A stretch of DNA of 64,000 nucleotides from Verrucomicrobiales bacterium (GTDB taxonomy: Bacteria; Verrucomicrobiota; Verrucomicrobiia; Verrucomicrobiales; DEV007): the NCBI GenBank assembly GCA_012960505.1, contig DUBC01000030.1:205806-269805 (forward strand), written 5' to 3'. Positions 38,507 through 46,703 of the stretch are shown here, one piece after another; positions within the stretch are counted from its first letter, which is position 1; each line of letters starts with the position of its first letter. Under the pieces are notes generated by a model. It did no database searches. It was given only the letters and a program-made list of their open reading frames with translations, and was not told the DNA's origin. Made by a program: the position numbers and the translations under genes.

Positions 38507-39661
38507 TTAATATAAACCAATGCGTCGCTTCCCAGGTTTCAGTTTCGGCAGATCTCCGTCCCCAGTCAACTCTCCGCCAAGTACCCAAGAAAGATTGAAT
38601 CGGGTCTGGTAAGAACCCTTGATTGGATCGTGCTCGTAGTGGAGGTAAATCCAACCTGAAGTCAACGTGTTGGGTCGGCCGACCGTGAGGGAAGAATAAC
38701 CGCTGCGTCCTGCGTCGACGAGTCTCTTAACGGGCCACGTTTTACCACCATCAAAACTCGCCCAGACAGTGATGCGCTCGCGGTGTGAAGCGTTCGTATC
38801 AAGATTGCTAAAGATCAGGATATCTTGCTCTTGGGACGGTATTCGAGTTAACCCTGCCATACAACCGTAAGGGCGACCCTGATCCCCATCAGGTAAAGCA
38901 TCTACAATTCTCCATTTTTTCCATGTCTCACCTCCGTCGACACTCCATGCCTCGCGGCGACGACGATTACTTGGTCGTTTCGGCCAGTGAACACGCGAAT
39001 TGTAATAGATGCGTCCATCAGCAAGTTCGACCAGCGCCGCTTCACCCGTACCCTTTTCAGGAAATGGGGCACTCGTCTTCCAAGTTTTTCCACCATCATC
39101 GCTGTAGATCGCATTGGTGTATTGCTGGGGCCATTCTGCTCTCCCTCCATTAGGGCCGTAGTACCGCGAAGCCCGCAACAATCTCCCCTTCTTTGGGCCA
39201 ACGGCTAAAGTGATACCACTTTCATTCATGTGCATGGAAGGATTATTTCCGTTAGCATCCTTCTCAATGGTCGTTTTTTCCGGTTGCCAGGATTTACCAT
39301 CATCTTTACTACGGTATAGGGTCAGAGGTGCCGGCGGTTGCCGGTCCTCGACAAAGACAAGAACATCTCCTGTTCCCGTGTCAACAATAGTACCCCCACC
39401 ATGATAGCCAGCTTCGGACACTTTTATCGGTTCATCCCACAATTTCCCTCCGTCCTCGCTTCGACGCACAACTACCCCGGAATTTCCCCAGACAGCAATG
39501 ACCGTGCCTTTCCTTGTAACAACGACATTAGGATAACGCTGATCATTGAAAAGACGTTGTTTTTCGAAAATAGGATCTCCCAGGAAAGGGCTCAGCCATT
39601 CGTCAGCAATGGAAACAACTGAAAGGCTAACTAGGAGTAACAGGGATAATGCAGATGACAT
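38507..39661 (-). CDS. BNR/Asp-box sialidase-like secreted protein
   Basis: 384 residues from the ATG at 39661; a TTG at 39676 is possible but adds only five residues before the signal peptide (MSSALSLLLLVSLSVVSIA). Five Asp-box repeats mark a six-bladed beta-propeller: SEDGGKLW, SKDDGKSW, SDDGGKTW, SVDGGETW, SFDGGKTW. The first-blade Arg-containing segment RYPNVVVTRKGTVIAVWG is as expected for the sialidase/neuraminidase superfamily. Family members include sialidases and other glycosidases as well as non-enzymatic proteins, so the substrate cannot be assigned. It lies 35 bases downstream of the ThuA-like gene and in the same direction. Confidence 0.82.
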   Translation of the reverse strand: MSSALSLLLLVSLSVVSIADEWLSPFLGDPIFEKQRLFNDQRYPNVVVTRKGTVIAVWGNSGVVVRRSEDGGKLWDEPIKVSEAGYHGGGTIVDTGTGDVLVFVEDRQPPAPLTLYRSKDDGKSWQPEKTTIEKDANGNNPSMHMNESGITLAVGPKKGRLLRASRYYGPNGGRAEWPQQYTNAIYSDDGGKTWKTSAPFPEKGTGEAALVELADGRIYYNSRVHWPKRPSNRRRREAWSVDGGETWKKWRIVDALPDGDQGRPYGCMAGLTRIPSQEQDILIFSNLDTNASHRERITVWASFDGGKTWPVKRLVDAGRSGYSSLTVGRPNTLTSGWIYLHYEHDPIKGSYQTRFNLSWVLGGELTGDGDLPKLKPGKRRIGLY

Positions 39662-39696
39662 TGAAAAGAACAACAATAAAAAAAGATAAGTAATCT

Positions 39697-40419
39697 CTAC
39701 TTAGGATCTTTTACCGACTTCTTCGCTGCCCAATAAATAGCACGGACAACTAACTTCTGTAGGGCCGGGTTAGGCCAGGCCTTTTCATCATGTCCAAGGC
39801 CTGTGTTGAAGAGTCGCCCCTTTCCATATTCATGAATCCAGATCATTGAATGATTCTCTTTTCCTCGGTCAATTCTTCCCAAGTGATGTAATTTATCCTC
39901 GGTCTCGGGATGTAATTTATCTCGATAGGATTCATCATGAATTATAAAAGGTTTCATCCCTTTGGTAATCGGATGATTCTGATCAGTAAAGATAATTTTA
40001 AATTCCCCTCCACCATGACCAATGAATCGGCCGCCGAACAACTTCCAGTAAGTATCTGATTTCTTGAATGCGTCCGTTGCATGAACTCCAACAACGCCAC
40101 CACCTTTCTTTACATAGGTTTCAAGGCCACTCTCCTGTGAAGGATCAGTGAAATTTCCTCCCGACCCAAAGAAAAGAACCACGTCATAGTCTTTAATATT
40201 CTCAGCCTTCAAATCATCAAGTTTGTTACTAAAAATTAGCTCAAAGTCTCCCTGCTTTTTGAACAAAGGAACTATGGCCTCGTAATAACCTTTCCAGTCA
40301 TGATCCCGGCCACCCATATAAAGAATCTTAATCTTCTCGTGATGATCTGCCTTCACTTCATGCGCACAGATAAAACAAATAAATAGAATCAATAATGATT
40401 GAAATTTAAAGAAATTCAT
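39697..40419 (-). CDS. ThuA-like domain protein, secreted (short form)
   Basis: 240 residues; signal peptide residues about 8-24 (LLILFICFICAHEVKA). ThuA-like core throughout: KILYMGGRDHDWKGYYEAIVP, DVVLFFGSGGNFTDPSQESGL, GGGVVGVHATDAFKKSDTYW, FGGRFIGHGGGEFKI, and the terminal LVVRAIYWAAKK. The HATDAF and GGxFxGH motifs are diagnostic of the family, whose activity is unknown. It is upstream of the BNR protein gene with a 35-base gap, suggesting a two-gene unit. It is divergent from the cupin gene at 40614 with 194 bases between their starts. Confidence 0.87.
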   Translation of the reverse strand: MNFFKFQSLLILFICFICAHEVKADHHEKIKILYMGGRDHDWKGYYEAIVPLFKKQGDFELIFSNKLDDLKAENIKDYDVVLFFGSGGNFTDPSQESGLETYVKKGGGVVGVHATDAFKKSDTYWKLFGGRFIGHGGGEFKIIFTDQNHPITKGMKPFIIHDESYRDKLHPETEDKLHHLGRIDRGKENHSMIWIHEYGKGRLFNTGLGHDEKAWPNPALQKLVVRAIYWAAKKSVKDPK

Positions 40420-40613
40420 TCCTTAAACTAACAGGAATTAGTAAATTAGTGTCGGCTTTTTTTTGAAAATCATCGCAGCCTAATGGACTAGGAAGGTTAA
40501 ATCCTCTCACTGGTCAAATTTACATAGTATTTTAAGTTTCATTTAAGTTCTTTGCGTTTTTTTGCGGTAGATGATGATTGCAGTAAATAAAATCCCTCTT
40601 TACTCTTTTCACT

Positions 40614-40982
40614 ATGGCCACCGCACTTGAAACAGAATCGACCTCCAAGCCATTCCTTCGTGATCCAGCAAAAATCACTCCCTGGTCCGAAACTTGTGGA
40701 GCAATTCGATGCCTAATCGAAGAATCCGATCTTGCTGCGGCTGAAGTCCATCACGTCAAAATTCAAGATGCGAAGCTCCACTATCATAAAAAAACGGATG
40801 AGATTTACTACATCATTGACGGTGAAGGCAAACTCATCCTTGACGATGAAGAAATCTCAGTCAAAAAAGGTGTCGTTGTCTACGTTCCAAGAGGAGTTAA
40901 GCATAAAGCAGTCGGCAACCTAACAGTACTTACCGTATGCATTCCGCGTGGAGTTCTCGACGACGTACACGAAGTCGAATGA
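40614..40982 (+). CDS. Small cupin-domain protein
   Basis: 122 residues, no signal peptide, so cytoplasmic. It is one cupin barrel: motif 1 is LHYHKKTDEIYYIIDGEGKL (His57, His59 and Glu64 as likely metal ligands) and motif 2 is YVPRGVKHKAVG (His83-type ligand within PxGxxH). Cupins of this size bind a metal and may be epimerases, oxygenases or sugar sensors; I cannot assign one. It is the only plainly cytoplasmic enzyme-like gene in this part of the window. The stop is followed after 64 bases by a short hairpin (41047-41062). Confidence 0.82.
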   Translation: MATALETESTSKPFLRDPAKITPWSETCGAIRCLIEESDLAAAEVHHVKIQDAKLHYHKKTDEIYYIIDGEGKLILDDEEISVKKGVVVYVPRGVKHKAVGNLTVLTVCIPRGVLDDVHEVE

Positions 40983-41046
40983 TCAGAGAAATAGTCAAGC
41001 GAAGCCAATAGAAAGATAAGTCTTTTCATTAACTTCTACTCCCACA

Positions 41047-41062
41047 ACTCCCTCGGGGGAGT
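41047..41062. terminator. Short GC-rich hairpin between convergent genes
   Basis: ACTCCC at 41047-41052 pairs with GGGAGT at 41057-41062 around a TCGG tetraloop. It lies between the cupin stop (40982) and the DUF1552 stop (41085), which converge. No T-run follows on either strand, so it is at best an atypical bidirectional terminator. Confidence 0.35.
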
Positions 41063-41084
41063 GGTAAAGGAAACTTATTATCGC

Positions 41085-42365
41085 TTAGGCGAGTAAGCCT
41101 TTCAAAGGCCCGGTACTATCAGCAAATTGTTCCATACCTGCACCCATTAACTGAGCTTGCGAGAGCCACAAATTGGCCAGTGGTGTTTTTTCAGGACAAT
41201 TAATAATGCGGCCTGTCTTGATTCTGCCGTTGGCAGAACCTGCTACAATAATGGGAAGTTCATCCATGGTGTGGTCTTTTCCATCTCCCAATCCTGAACC
41301 CAAAGTAATCATAGAGTGATCTAAAAGGGTTCCCTCTCCCTCCTTAATGGCATCCAGCTGTTCCAACACTTCGGCAAACAACTCCACATAAAACAGATCC
41401 ACTTGTGCAAGAATCTTCTTTACGTCTTCTCTGCCTTGCGAATGGGTAAGTCCATGATGTGATTTAGTAAAATTCAATTCATGGAATCGCTGAGGAGTTC
41501 CCCACCTTTCAGGTGCGAACATGAACGTGGCAACATGCGTGAGGTCTCCTTGAAATGCCAGTACAAGCAATTTACTCATCATCCGTATGTACTCTCCACG
41601 CGTCATGGGCGCTTCATCCGGCTCTTTCATATCCGCCCTCTCATGCGTGGCGTAGTACCTGCTTAGCTTCTCAATTTGTTTTTCAATTTCCCTTACGGAA
41701 GTGAAGTACTCATCCAACTTGTCTTTGTCATGGCGACTCAGATTCTTTTCAAAGTTCGCAGCATCCTTCAAAATTAAGTCCGTAATATCCTTGTCTGATT
41801 TTCCCGTCTTAAACAGACGCTTGTAGACCTGCAGAGGGTCTTTCATCGACGTTGCTACATGCTCCGGCCCGTACCAAGAGATGTTGTCCAAATAGATCGA
41901 TTCTTTGAGATCTTTAAACGTATTACAATTCAGCTCCAAGGATCGAATAGGTGTCCGGTGGCTTACCTTATCTGCAATCAGATGGTCTAAGGTCCTGTCC
42001 ATCGGGTAAGGCGATTTTAACTCGCCATGAGGATTGGCTGACGACAGGTAACATGAACTGCATTGATTGTGCACATCAATCCCTCTCACGTTGACCCGTG
42101 ACAAGCCCGTGATCATCGTGATTTTTCCGCCCACGTTCTGCAGTGGTTTTAAAGTGGGCATTGATAAAAAATCTTGATCGCCCTTCTCAGGGAAAAAATG
42201 ATCCCTCACAAAACCCATCGGGGAATAAAACGAAGCAAAACGCAGGGAAGGCTCCTTTAACTTTTTAGTTACCGGCTCCTCTGCATTCATCTCCAACCAA
42301 GGAAGAGCCATGACACTGCCTCCCGCACCGAACAAGAATTTGCGTCTATCAATATGTTTCATCAT
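41085..42365 (-). CDS. DUF1552 family protein, Tat-exported
   Basis: 426 residues starting with two ATGs (MMKHIDRRKF) and a twin-arginine signal (DRRKFLFGAGGSVMALPWLE). Body: SFYSPMGFVRDHFFPEKG, TGLSRVNVRGIDVHNQC, YFTSVREIEKQIEKLSRYY, and KSHHGLTHSQGREDVKK, which is the closest match in this window to the family HxxSHH motif. Then SMITLGSGLGDGKDHTMDELP. The start overlaps the stop of the DUF1592/DUF1588 gene by 4 bases (ATGA), indicating coupled translation. Role unknown. Confidence 0.92.
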   Translation of the reverse strand: MMKHIDRRKFLFGAGGSVMALPWLEMNAEEPVTKKLKEPSLRFASFYSPMGFVRDHFFPEKGDQDFLSMPTLKPLQNVGGKITMITGLSRVNVRGIDVHNQCSSCYLSSANPHGELKSPYPMDRTLDHLIADKVSHRTPIRSLELNCNTFKDLKESIYLDNISWYGPEHVATSMKDPLQVYKRLFKTGKSDKDITDLILKDAANFEKNLSRHDKDKLDEYFTSVREIEKQIEKLSRYYATHERADMKEPDEAPMTRGEYIRMMSKLLVLAFQGDLTHVATFMFAPERWGTPQRFHELNFTKSHHGLTHSQGREDVKKILAQVDLFYVELFAEVLEQLDAIKEGEGTLLDHSMITLGSGLGDGKDHTMDELPIIVAGSANGRIKTGRIINCPEKTPLANLWLSQAQLMGAGMEQFADSTGPLKGLLA

Positions 42366-45109
42366 TTTCTCTTTTGGTTAAATATTGGGTGGACCACCGT
42401 ATATTTGATGATGTTTCTCAATTTGTAATTATCCTTCTTACTCGCTTTGGTAATTTCATCCACAGCAAACCGGTCTATCAACGTCAACTCTCGCCCTAGG
42501 CCATAAGAAAGTAAATGCTTAATGAAAGCCTTAGCAAACAGATCCTTTTCCGCTAGCACAGCATCCTTAAAACCGACAACGTCTTTGAAAGCATGTTTTC
42601 CAAACAATATGCCACTGGCGTCCACCTTCAATCCGGTCCGATACTCATCTCGCCAGCGTCCTAGCAAATCGTAATTCTCCAAAGCAAAGCCCAAAGGGTC
42701 AATCTTTTGATGGCAGCTCGCACATCGGGAGTCTTCTCTGTGTTGATTTAGCTTTTGCCTCACGGTCAGACCTTGCTCTTTAAGCGTAGTGTCGTCCGCC
42801 TTCAAGTCAGGCACATCGTCAGGCGGGGGCTCGGGAGGATCATTGAAAATAACCGAGGAAACCCAAGATCCTCGCGTGATGGGCAATGATCGAAACGGCC
42901 CCGATGTCATCACCATCACAGCCCCTGTTGTAATCACGCCACCGTATCTTCTGTCCTTTAGCGGCGTCCGAGTGAAATTAATATCGCGGAGGTTTACGTT
43001 AATGCCATAGGTGGCCGCCCTGCCTTGATACCATTCCTCTAACAAGTGACTGCGGTAGGTAAAGTCAGAATCGATCAATTCCATGATTGGTCGATTCTCA
43101 ATGAAAACCGTTTCAAAATTCAGCAGCGGTTCCAACATCATATGCATTCCTCTCTTGTACGATATTTTGTCGTCGCCACCGAAGTAGTAATCTCGATGTG
43201 TTTTAAAATCAGGTGATGCGGAAACCAAATTGTTAATCTTTAGCCATTGAGGCGCAAAACTGTCACAGAAGTTTTTCACGCGACGATCATTGAGCATTCG
43301 ATCGACTTGCTCTCCTATAACCTCTGAGTTCTGAAGCTTCCCCTCCCCCGCCAATACCAATAATTCATCATCAGGGATCGAGCTCCACAGGAAAAAAGAC
43401 AGACGGGTCGCCAAATTAAATGAGTCATAATTCGATGAGACACCACTTGCCTCGTCGTGAACCATAATGAATCGCGGAGAAGCCAATGCCCCTGACACGA
43501 CATCCTTCATACTCGTGGTAAAATCGCCACTTTTCTTGTACTGCTTGTCAAAATACTCCGTGTACAAATTTAGGGTTTTTGTGTCAGCTGGAGATCTAAA
43601 TGCCCTGAGAAGAAATTTCCGAATGCGTTCATGTGCTATTCTTTCGATAGGTTGCTTCAGTTCTGGTTCCTCATCATTATCCCGCTTCCATCTACCTACT
43701 ATCTCCTCTTTAGCGACATCTTGGTTACCTTTCGCAATTTCCTCAATCTGAAGTTTACTCAACCCAGATCGAAACAAACGAACATCATTAAGATCTCCGT
43801 GGAAAGGTTCGTTTTGATGCGACCCGATATGCATCGGTTCCGCACTCTGGGTGTAGAGCTTACCCACAATCGCCTTACTGCCGACCTGCTTTCCATCCAC
43901 GTATAGATTCATTTGCTTGCCGTCGAAGGTGCCGGCAACGTGATGCCACTTACCATCGGCAAGGGCATTTGGTTTCACTGGGGCGCCAAATTCCACATAG
44001 CGGCCTTCGATGCCCGCACCCATCCAAATCCCCCAGGTTCCATCCGTGCCACCAATAGCCAACAACTGGCGGCGCCACGAATCCTCACGACGAACAATAG
44101 TCTGCCACTTTTCGGTCGTTTTGGATGGACGTATCCAGGCGCTAAGAGTCAATCCCGTGCTACGCGTCGCAACAGATTTATCTACTGTAATGGAGCCAAA
44201 TCCCGTTCTCGATGGTTTCTTTGATGGATCTTGAAATAAATCATTCCAAATCTGACAGTTTTCATCGAAATTCTCTGCATTCACAACCGACCGGCTGAGC
44301 TCCAAGAAGGCCTGCATGAGCGTTGGCGTCAAACTTAGATGATCCCCGCGATTGTTGAACCCGTTTTCTGCGGGAGGATCTTTGGGGAAGGCCATCACGC
44401 CCAGTAACCTATTCTCCAACAACTGCTGCAGACCCATGATTCGATTACCCACTCTTGCAACCTCAGGCATCTTGCCTGTTTCGGGTCTGAAATAGTTATT
44501 GTGGTTTCGAATGATACGATCATTGATTGAATAAACCCACGACTTAAGATCGAACAAGTCTCTTACCGCATTGCCATATTCAAAACGATTCATCCGCCGA
44601 AGGCGAAGTGGGGCTGCAGGCTGACTATTCGCCGCGGCATTCTTAAATGCTTTTTCCAGTCCCACTAACATGAGTTCGCGTTGGGCGCCGCTGGGCTGAT
44701 CCTTCTCTTCGGGCGGCATTTCATTTTTCTCCAATGCCTCAATCATCTTTTCAATGAGTTCTGGATTCTTCTCAAGGTCCGACCATGATCTGTAGTCGGT
44801 CAGCTTGACCTTGCCTTTGGTTTTTTTTGACCCATGGCAGTCGTAGCAATATTCTTGGAGAATGGGTCCAATGCCCTTACCAAAGTCATTCGCTTTTGCA
44901 GAAGGAGCTTGGGCTTTGACTGGAGACGAGCATGCCAAAGCTGCGAATAAAATAAACTTGGTAGCTGCCAGAGAATTACTTTTCAGTTCTAGGCATCCCC
45001 GTTGCTTATTAAACGAGTTTGGAGGATAAGGAATGTTGCATACCCCACCAATTGACCCTATTCGATCGGGGATCGCGGACAGAATTTTCTTTAAGGCAAA
45101 CACACTCAT
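42362..45109 (-). CDS. PSCyt1-DUF1587-LamG-DUF1592-DUF1588-DUF1585 protein
   Basis: 915 residues. The signal peptide (SNSLAATKFILFAALACSSP) begins only at residue 45, preceded by a 44-residue leader; no ATG, GTG or TTG lies closer in frame, so the ATG at 45109 stands, or the true start is a CTG at residue 42. PSCyt1 has CYDCH at residues 88-92. DUF1587 is at about 170-235 (RRMNRFEYGNAVRDLFDL). Residues about 303-465 are a LamG domain (LTLSAWIRPSKTTEKW, GKWHHVAGTFDGKQMNLYVDG, FHGDLNDVRLFRSGLS). Then DUF1595/DUF1592 (AFRSPADTKTLNLY; ATRLSFFLWSSIPDDELL), PSCyt3 with CASCHQKIDPLGFALENYD, and DUF1585. A lectin domain in the middle of this architecture is unusual. Paired with DUF1552. Confidence 0.9.
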   Translation of the reverse strand: MSVFALKKILSAIPDRIGSIGGVCNIPYPPNSFNKQRGCLELKSNSLAATKFILFAALACSSPVKAQAPSAKANDFGKGIGPILQEYCYDCHGSKKTKGKVKLTDYRSWSDLEKNPELIEKMIEALEKNEMPPEEKDQPSGAQRELMLVGLEKAFKNAAANSQPAAPLRLRRMNRFEYGNAVRDLFDLKSWVYSINDRIIRNHNNYFRPETGKMPEVARVGNRIMGLQQLLENRLLGVMAFPKDPPAENGFNNRGDHLSLTPTLMQAFLELSRSVVNAENFDENCQIWNDLFQDPSKKPSRTGFGSITVDKSVATRSTGLTLSAWIRPSKTTEKWQTIVRREDSWRRQLLAIGGTDGTWGIWMGAGIEGRYVEFGAPVKPNALADGKWHHVAGTFDGKQMNLYVDGKQVGSKAIVGKLYTQSAEPMHIGSHQNEPFHGDLNDVRLFRSGLSKLQIEEIAKGNQDVAKEEIVGRWKRDNDEEPELKQPIERIAHERIRKFLLRAFRSPADTKTLNLYTEYFDKQYKKSGDFTTSMKDVVSGALASPRFIMVHDEASGVSSNYDSFNLATRLSFFLWSSIPDDELLVLAGEGKLQNSEVIGEQVDRMLNDRRVKNFCDSFAPQWLKINNLVSASPDFKTHRDYYFGGDDKISYKRGMHMMLEPLLNFETVFIENRPIMELIDSDFTYRSHLLEEWYQGRAATYGINVNLRDINFTRTPLKDRRYGGVITTGAVMVMTSGPFRSLPITRGSWVSSVIFNDPPEPPPDDVPDLKADDTTLKEQGLTVRQKLNQHREDSRCASCHQKIDPLGFALENYDLLGRWRDEYRTGLKVDASGILFGKHAFKDVVGFKDAVLAEKDLFAKAFIKHLLSYGLGRELTLIDRFAVDEITKASKKDNYKLRNIIKYTVVHPIFNQKRK

Positions 45110-45158
45110 CGGCTTGGTTTCTAATTATATATAGGCAAGATCGATCCTTTGCGCAACC

Positions 45159-45208
45159 CTAACACCACTACCCCTCAACGCACAAGCACTCGGACTCACT
45201 GGCTCATG
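45159..45208. repeat. Partial copy (A) of dispersed intergenic repeat
   Basis: This segment starts ctaacaccactacccct and continues cgcacaag, matching the first half of the repeats at 54520, 59184 and 62909; the preceding gcaaccct is also shared with the copy at 54520. The second half (gatgcaggtcgc) is absent. Its end runs into the last codons of the transporter gene on the minus strand. Confidence 0.55.
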
Positions 45209-46059
45209 GCGCGACGCCTCCAGAAAACGAATGGCACGCAAACGAAATACATCGTGATACTGTAGACTGCTGCCGGCACTGTCGACGGCGGAAGGACCTG
45301 CCCATCGACCGCTGCAACGATGCTCCCGACCGCGATCGCCAGCGTCCCGTTCTGCACGCCAGACTCGATCGAAATGGTGGTCGCGTCCCGATCATCGAGC
45401 CGCAGCGCCTTGGCCGATGCGAGCCCGATCCCGAGCATCAAGACGTTCAATAATACCGCCACCGGCCCCAGAGTGCCGAGGTTGCTCGAAAAGACCTCCC
45501 AGTTCTTCGCTAGAGCCGCGACGATAATCACCACGAACAGCACCACCGCTACGCCCGACACTCTCCGTGCGATCTTCTCCACCAGCGCGGGAGACTTCGC
45601 CGTCAAGACCATCCCGATGGCCACCGGCACCGCCGTAATCAAAAACATCGTTAGACCGAGCCGGGTCACATCGATCGGTGGTGCGTCATCCCCCATAAAA
45701 TGATTGAAGCTGAAAGCGACCAGCAGCGGCACAGTGAGGATCGACAGCAAGCTCGTGATTGCCGTGAGAGAGATTGACAGCGACGCGTTCCCCCTAGCGA
45801 GCTTAGTGAGAAGGTTGCTCGTCACTCCTCCCGGACACAGCGCGAGGATCATCAGACCGATCGCAAACATCGCTGACAGCCCGAAGGCATGCGCCAAACC
45901 GAGCGCAATCAGCGGCAGAAACACGATCTGGTTAAGAAGGCCCACACTGAAAGCGACAGGGAACTTCAATACCCGAGAAAAGTCGCGCCCCCTCAGCCCG
46001 AGGCCAAGGGAGAACATGATAAACGCGAGGACGAGCGGGAGGAAAATCTTGACGATCAT
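45196..46059 (-). CDS. Bile acid:sodium symporter (BASS) family transporter
   Basis: 287 residues with eight or nine hydrophobic helices and no cleavable signal. Family hallmarks: FIMFSLGLGLRGRDF near the N-terminus, GLMILALCPGGVTSNLLTKLARGN (the conserved CPGG and SN segment) at about residues 70-95, and VNV-free late helix RDATTISIESGVQNGTLAIAVG, the conserved ExGxQN/T substrate and sodium site. BASS proteins move bile acids, pantoate, pyruvate and other organic anions with sodium; the substrate here cannot be told. Base composition is clearly higher in GC than in the block to the left, and none of the neighbours is functionally related, so it appears to belong to a different gene set. Confidence 0.9.
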   Translation of the reverse strand: MIVKIFLPLVLAFIMFSLGLGLRGRDFSRVLKFPVAFSVGLLNQIVFLPLIALGLAHAFGLSAMFAIGLMILALCPGGVTSNLLTKLARGNASLSISLTAITSLLSILTVPLLVAFSFNHFMGDDAPPIDVTRLGLTMFLITAVPVAIGMVLTAKSPALVEKIARRVSGVAVVLFVVIIVAALAKNWEVFSSNLGTLGPVAVLLNVLMLGIGLASAKALRLDDRDATTISIESGVQNGTLAIAVGSIVAAVDGQVLPPSTVPAAVYSITMYFVCVPFVFWRRRAMSQ

Positions 46060-46703
46060 GGTGAGTGGTAGTTACGAGGATGTGATCCTCTTACACTTTA
46101 CAAGAGACGAACGCTGTAAATCAATAACTTCTCAGCGCCTTTTTACGCCATCTAATTAATTAATTAATCAATCCCCGAACCATGAGTCGGAAACCGACGA
46201 ATTCTGAGGCGTAGGGGAAGTGGTGGCTTGGCTTTTGGGAATAACTCGACGGCAGTTTCAAAAAGGGAACGGTCGGCGTAATTGGCGTGTTTGGCAGGAT
46301 TGGGTTAGTGAAGATAATTCCAAAATTATAAATCCCTTGAAAACGGATCAGATGGAATCACTTCTGTTACAAGCCTATTCTGATTATCCTGAATTACCTT
46401 TACTAACTTAATCGCAATAAAAGTTAGAATAATATTCCAAGAATAATCAGCAATAGAGATATAGTAAGCATTCATTAACGATTCCGCATTATCATATACT
46501 CTTGATGACATTTAACCTATGACAAAAGAACCAATCCATAAAGCCTATAAATAGGACTTCCGGATTTAAATTCGTCAATATATCGAATAAATGCTATCAT
46601 TGATGCCCCCTGTTTCTTAATTCTAAAACGTAACTTTTTTCTAAGAATCAGTCGTTTAACTCGTTTAATTCATAGAACCGATTCATTCCGATAAGAAACT
46701 ACC
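46060..46703. other. 644-base intergenic stretch with no convincing gene
   Basis: AT-rich apart from its first part. It holds a (TAAT)4-type run at about 46153-46168 and an open frame at 46220-46411 (63 codons, GTG start, WRVWQDWVSEDNSKIINPLK in its middle) that matches nothing I know. The upstream part up to 46200 would carry the promoter of the transporter and the right end that of the 2160-residue protein, but I see no clear -35/-10 pair. Confidence 0.5.
46220..46411 (+). CDS. Possible small protein or gene remnant, unrecognised
   Basis: 63 codons from a GTG. The middle is rich in Arg, Trp and Gln (RRQFQKGNGRRNWRVWQDW) and the end is acidic and leucine-rich (QMESLLLQAYSDYPELPLLT). It could be the end of a lost larger gene, since the frame upstream of the GTG is also partly open, or chance. 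There is no ribosome-binding site. Low confidence. Confidence 0.2.
   Translation: MVAWLLGITRRQFQKGNGRRNWRVWQDWVSEDNSKIINPLKTDQMESLLLQAYSDYPELPLLT

Noticed and set aside
999..45109. Naming the PSCyt proteins as functional cytochromes in an electron-transfer chain
   Set aside because: CxxCH motifs are seen, but no haem ligand geometry or partner reductase can be established from sequence, so they are described only as haem-motif proteins.
46153..46168. (TAAT)n run before the 2160-residue gene
   Set aside because: Too short and too common in AT-rich sequence to be treated as a regulatory or repeat element.
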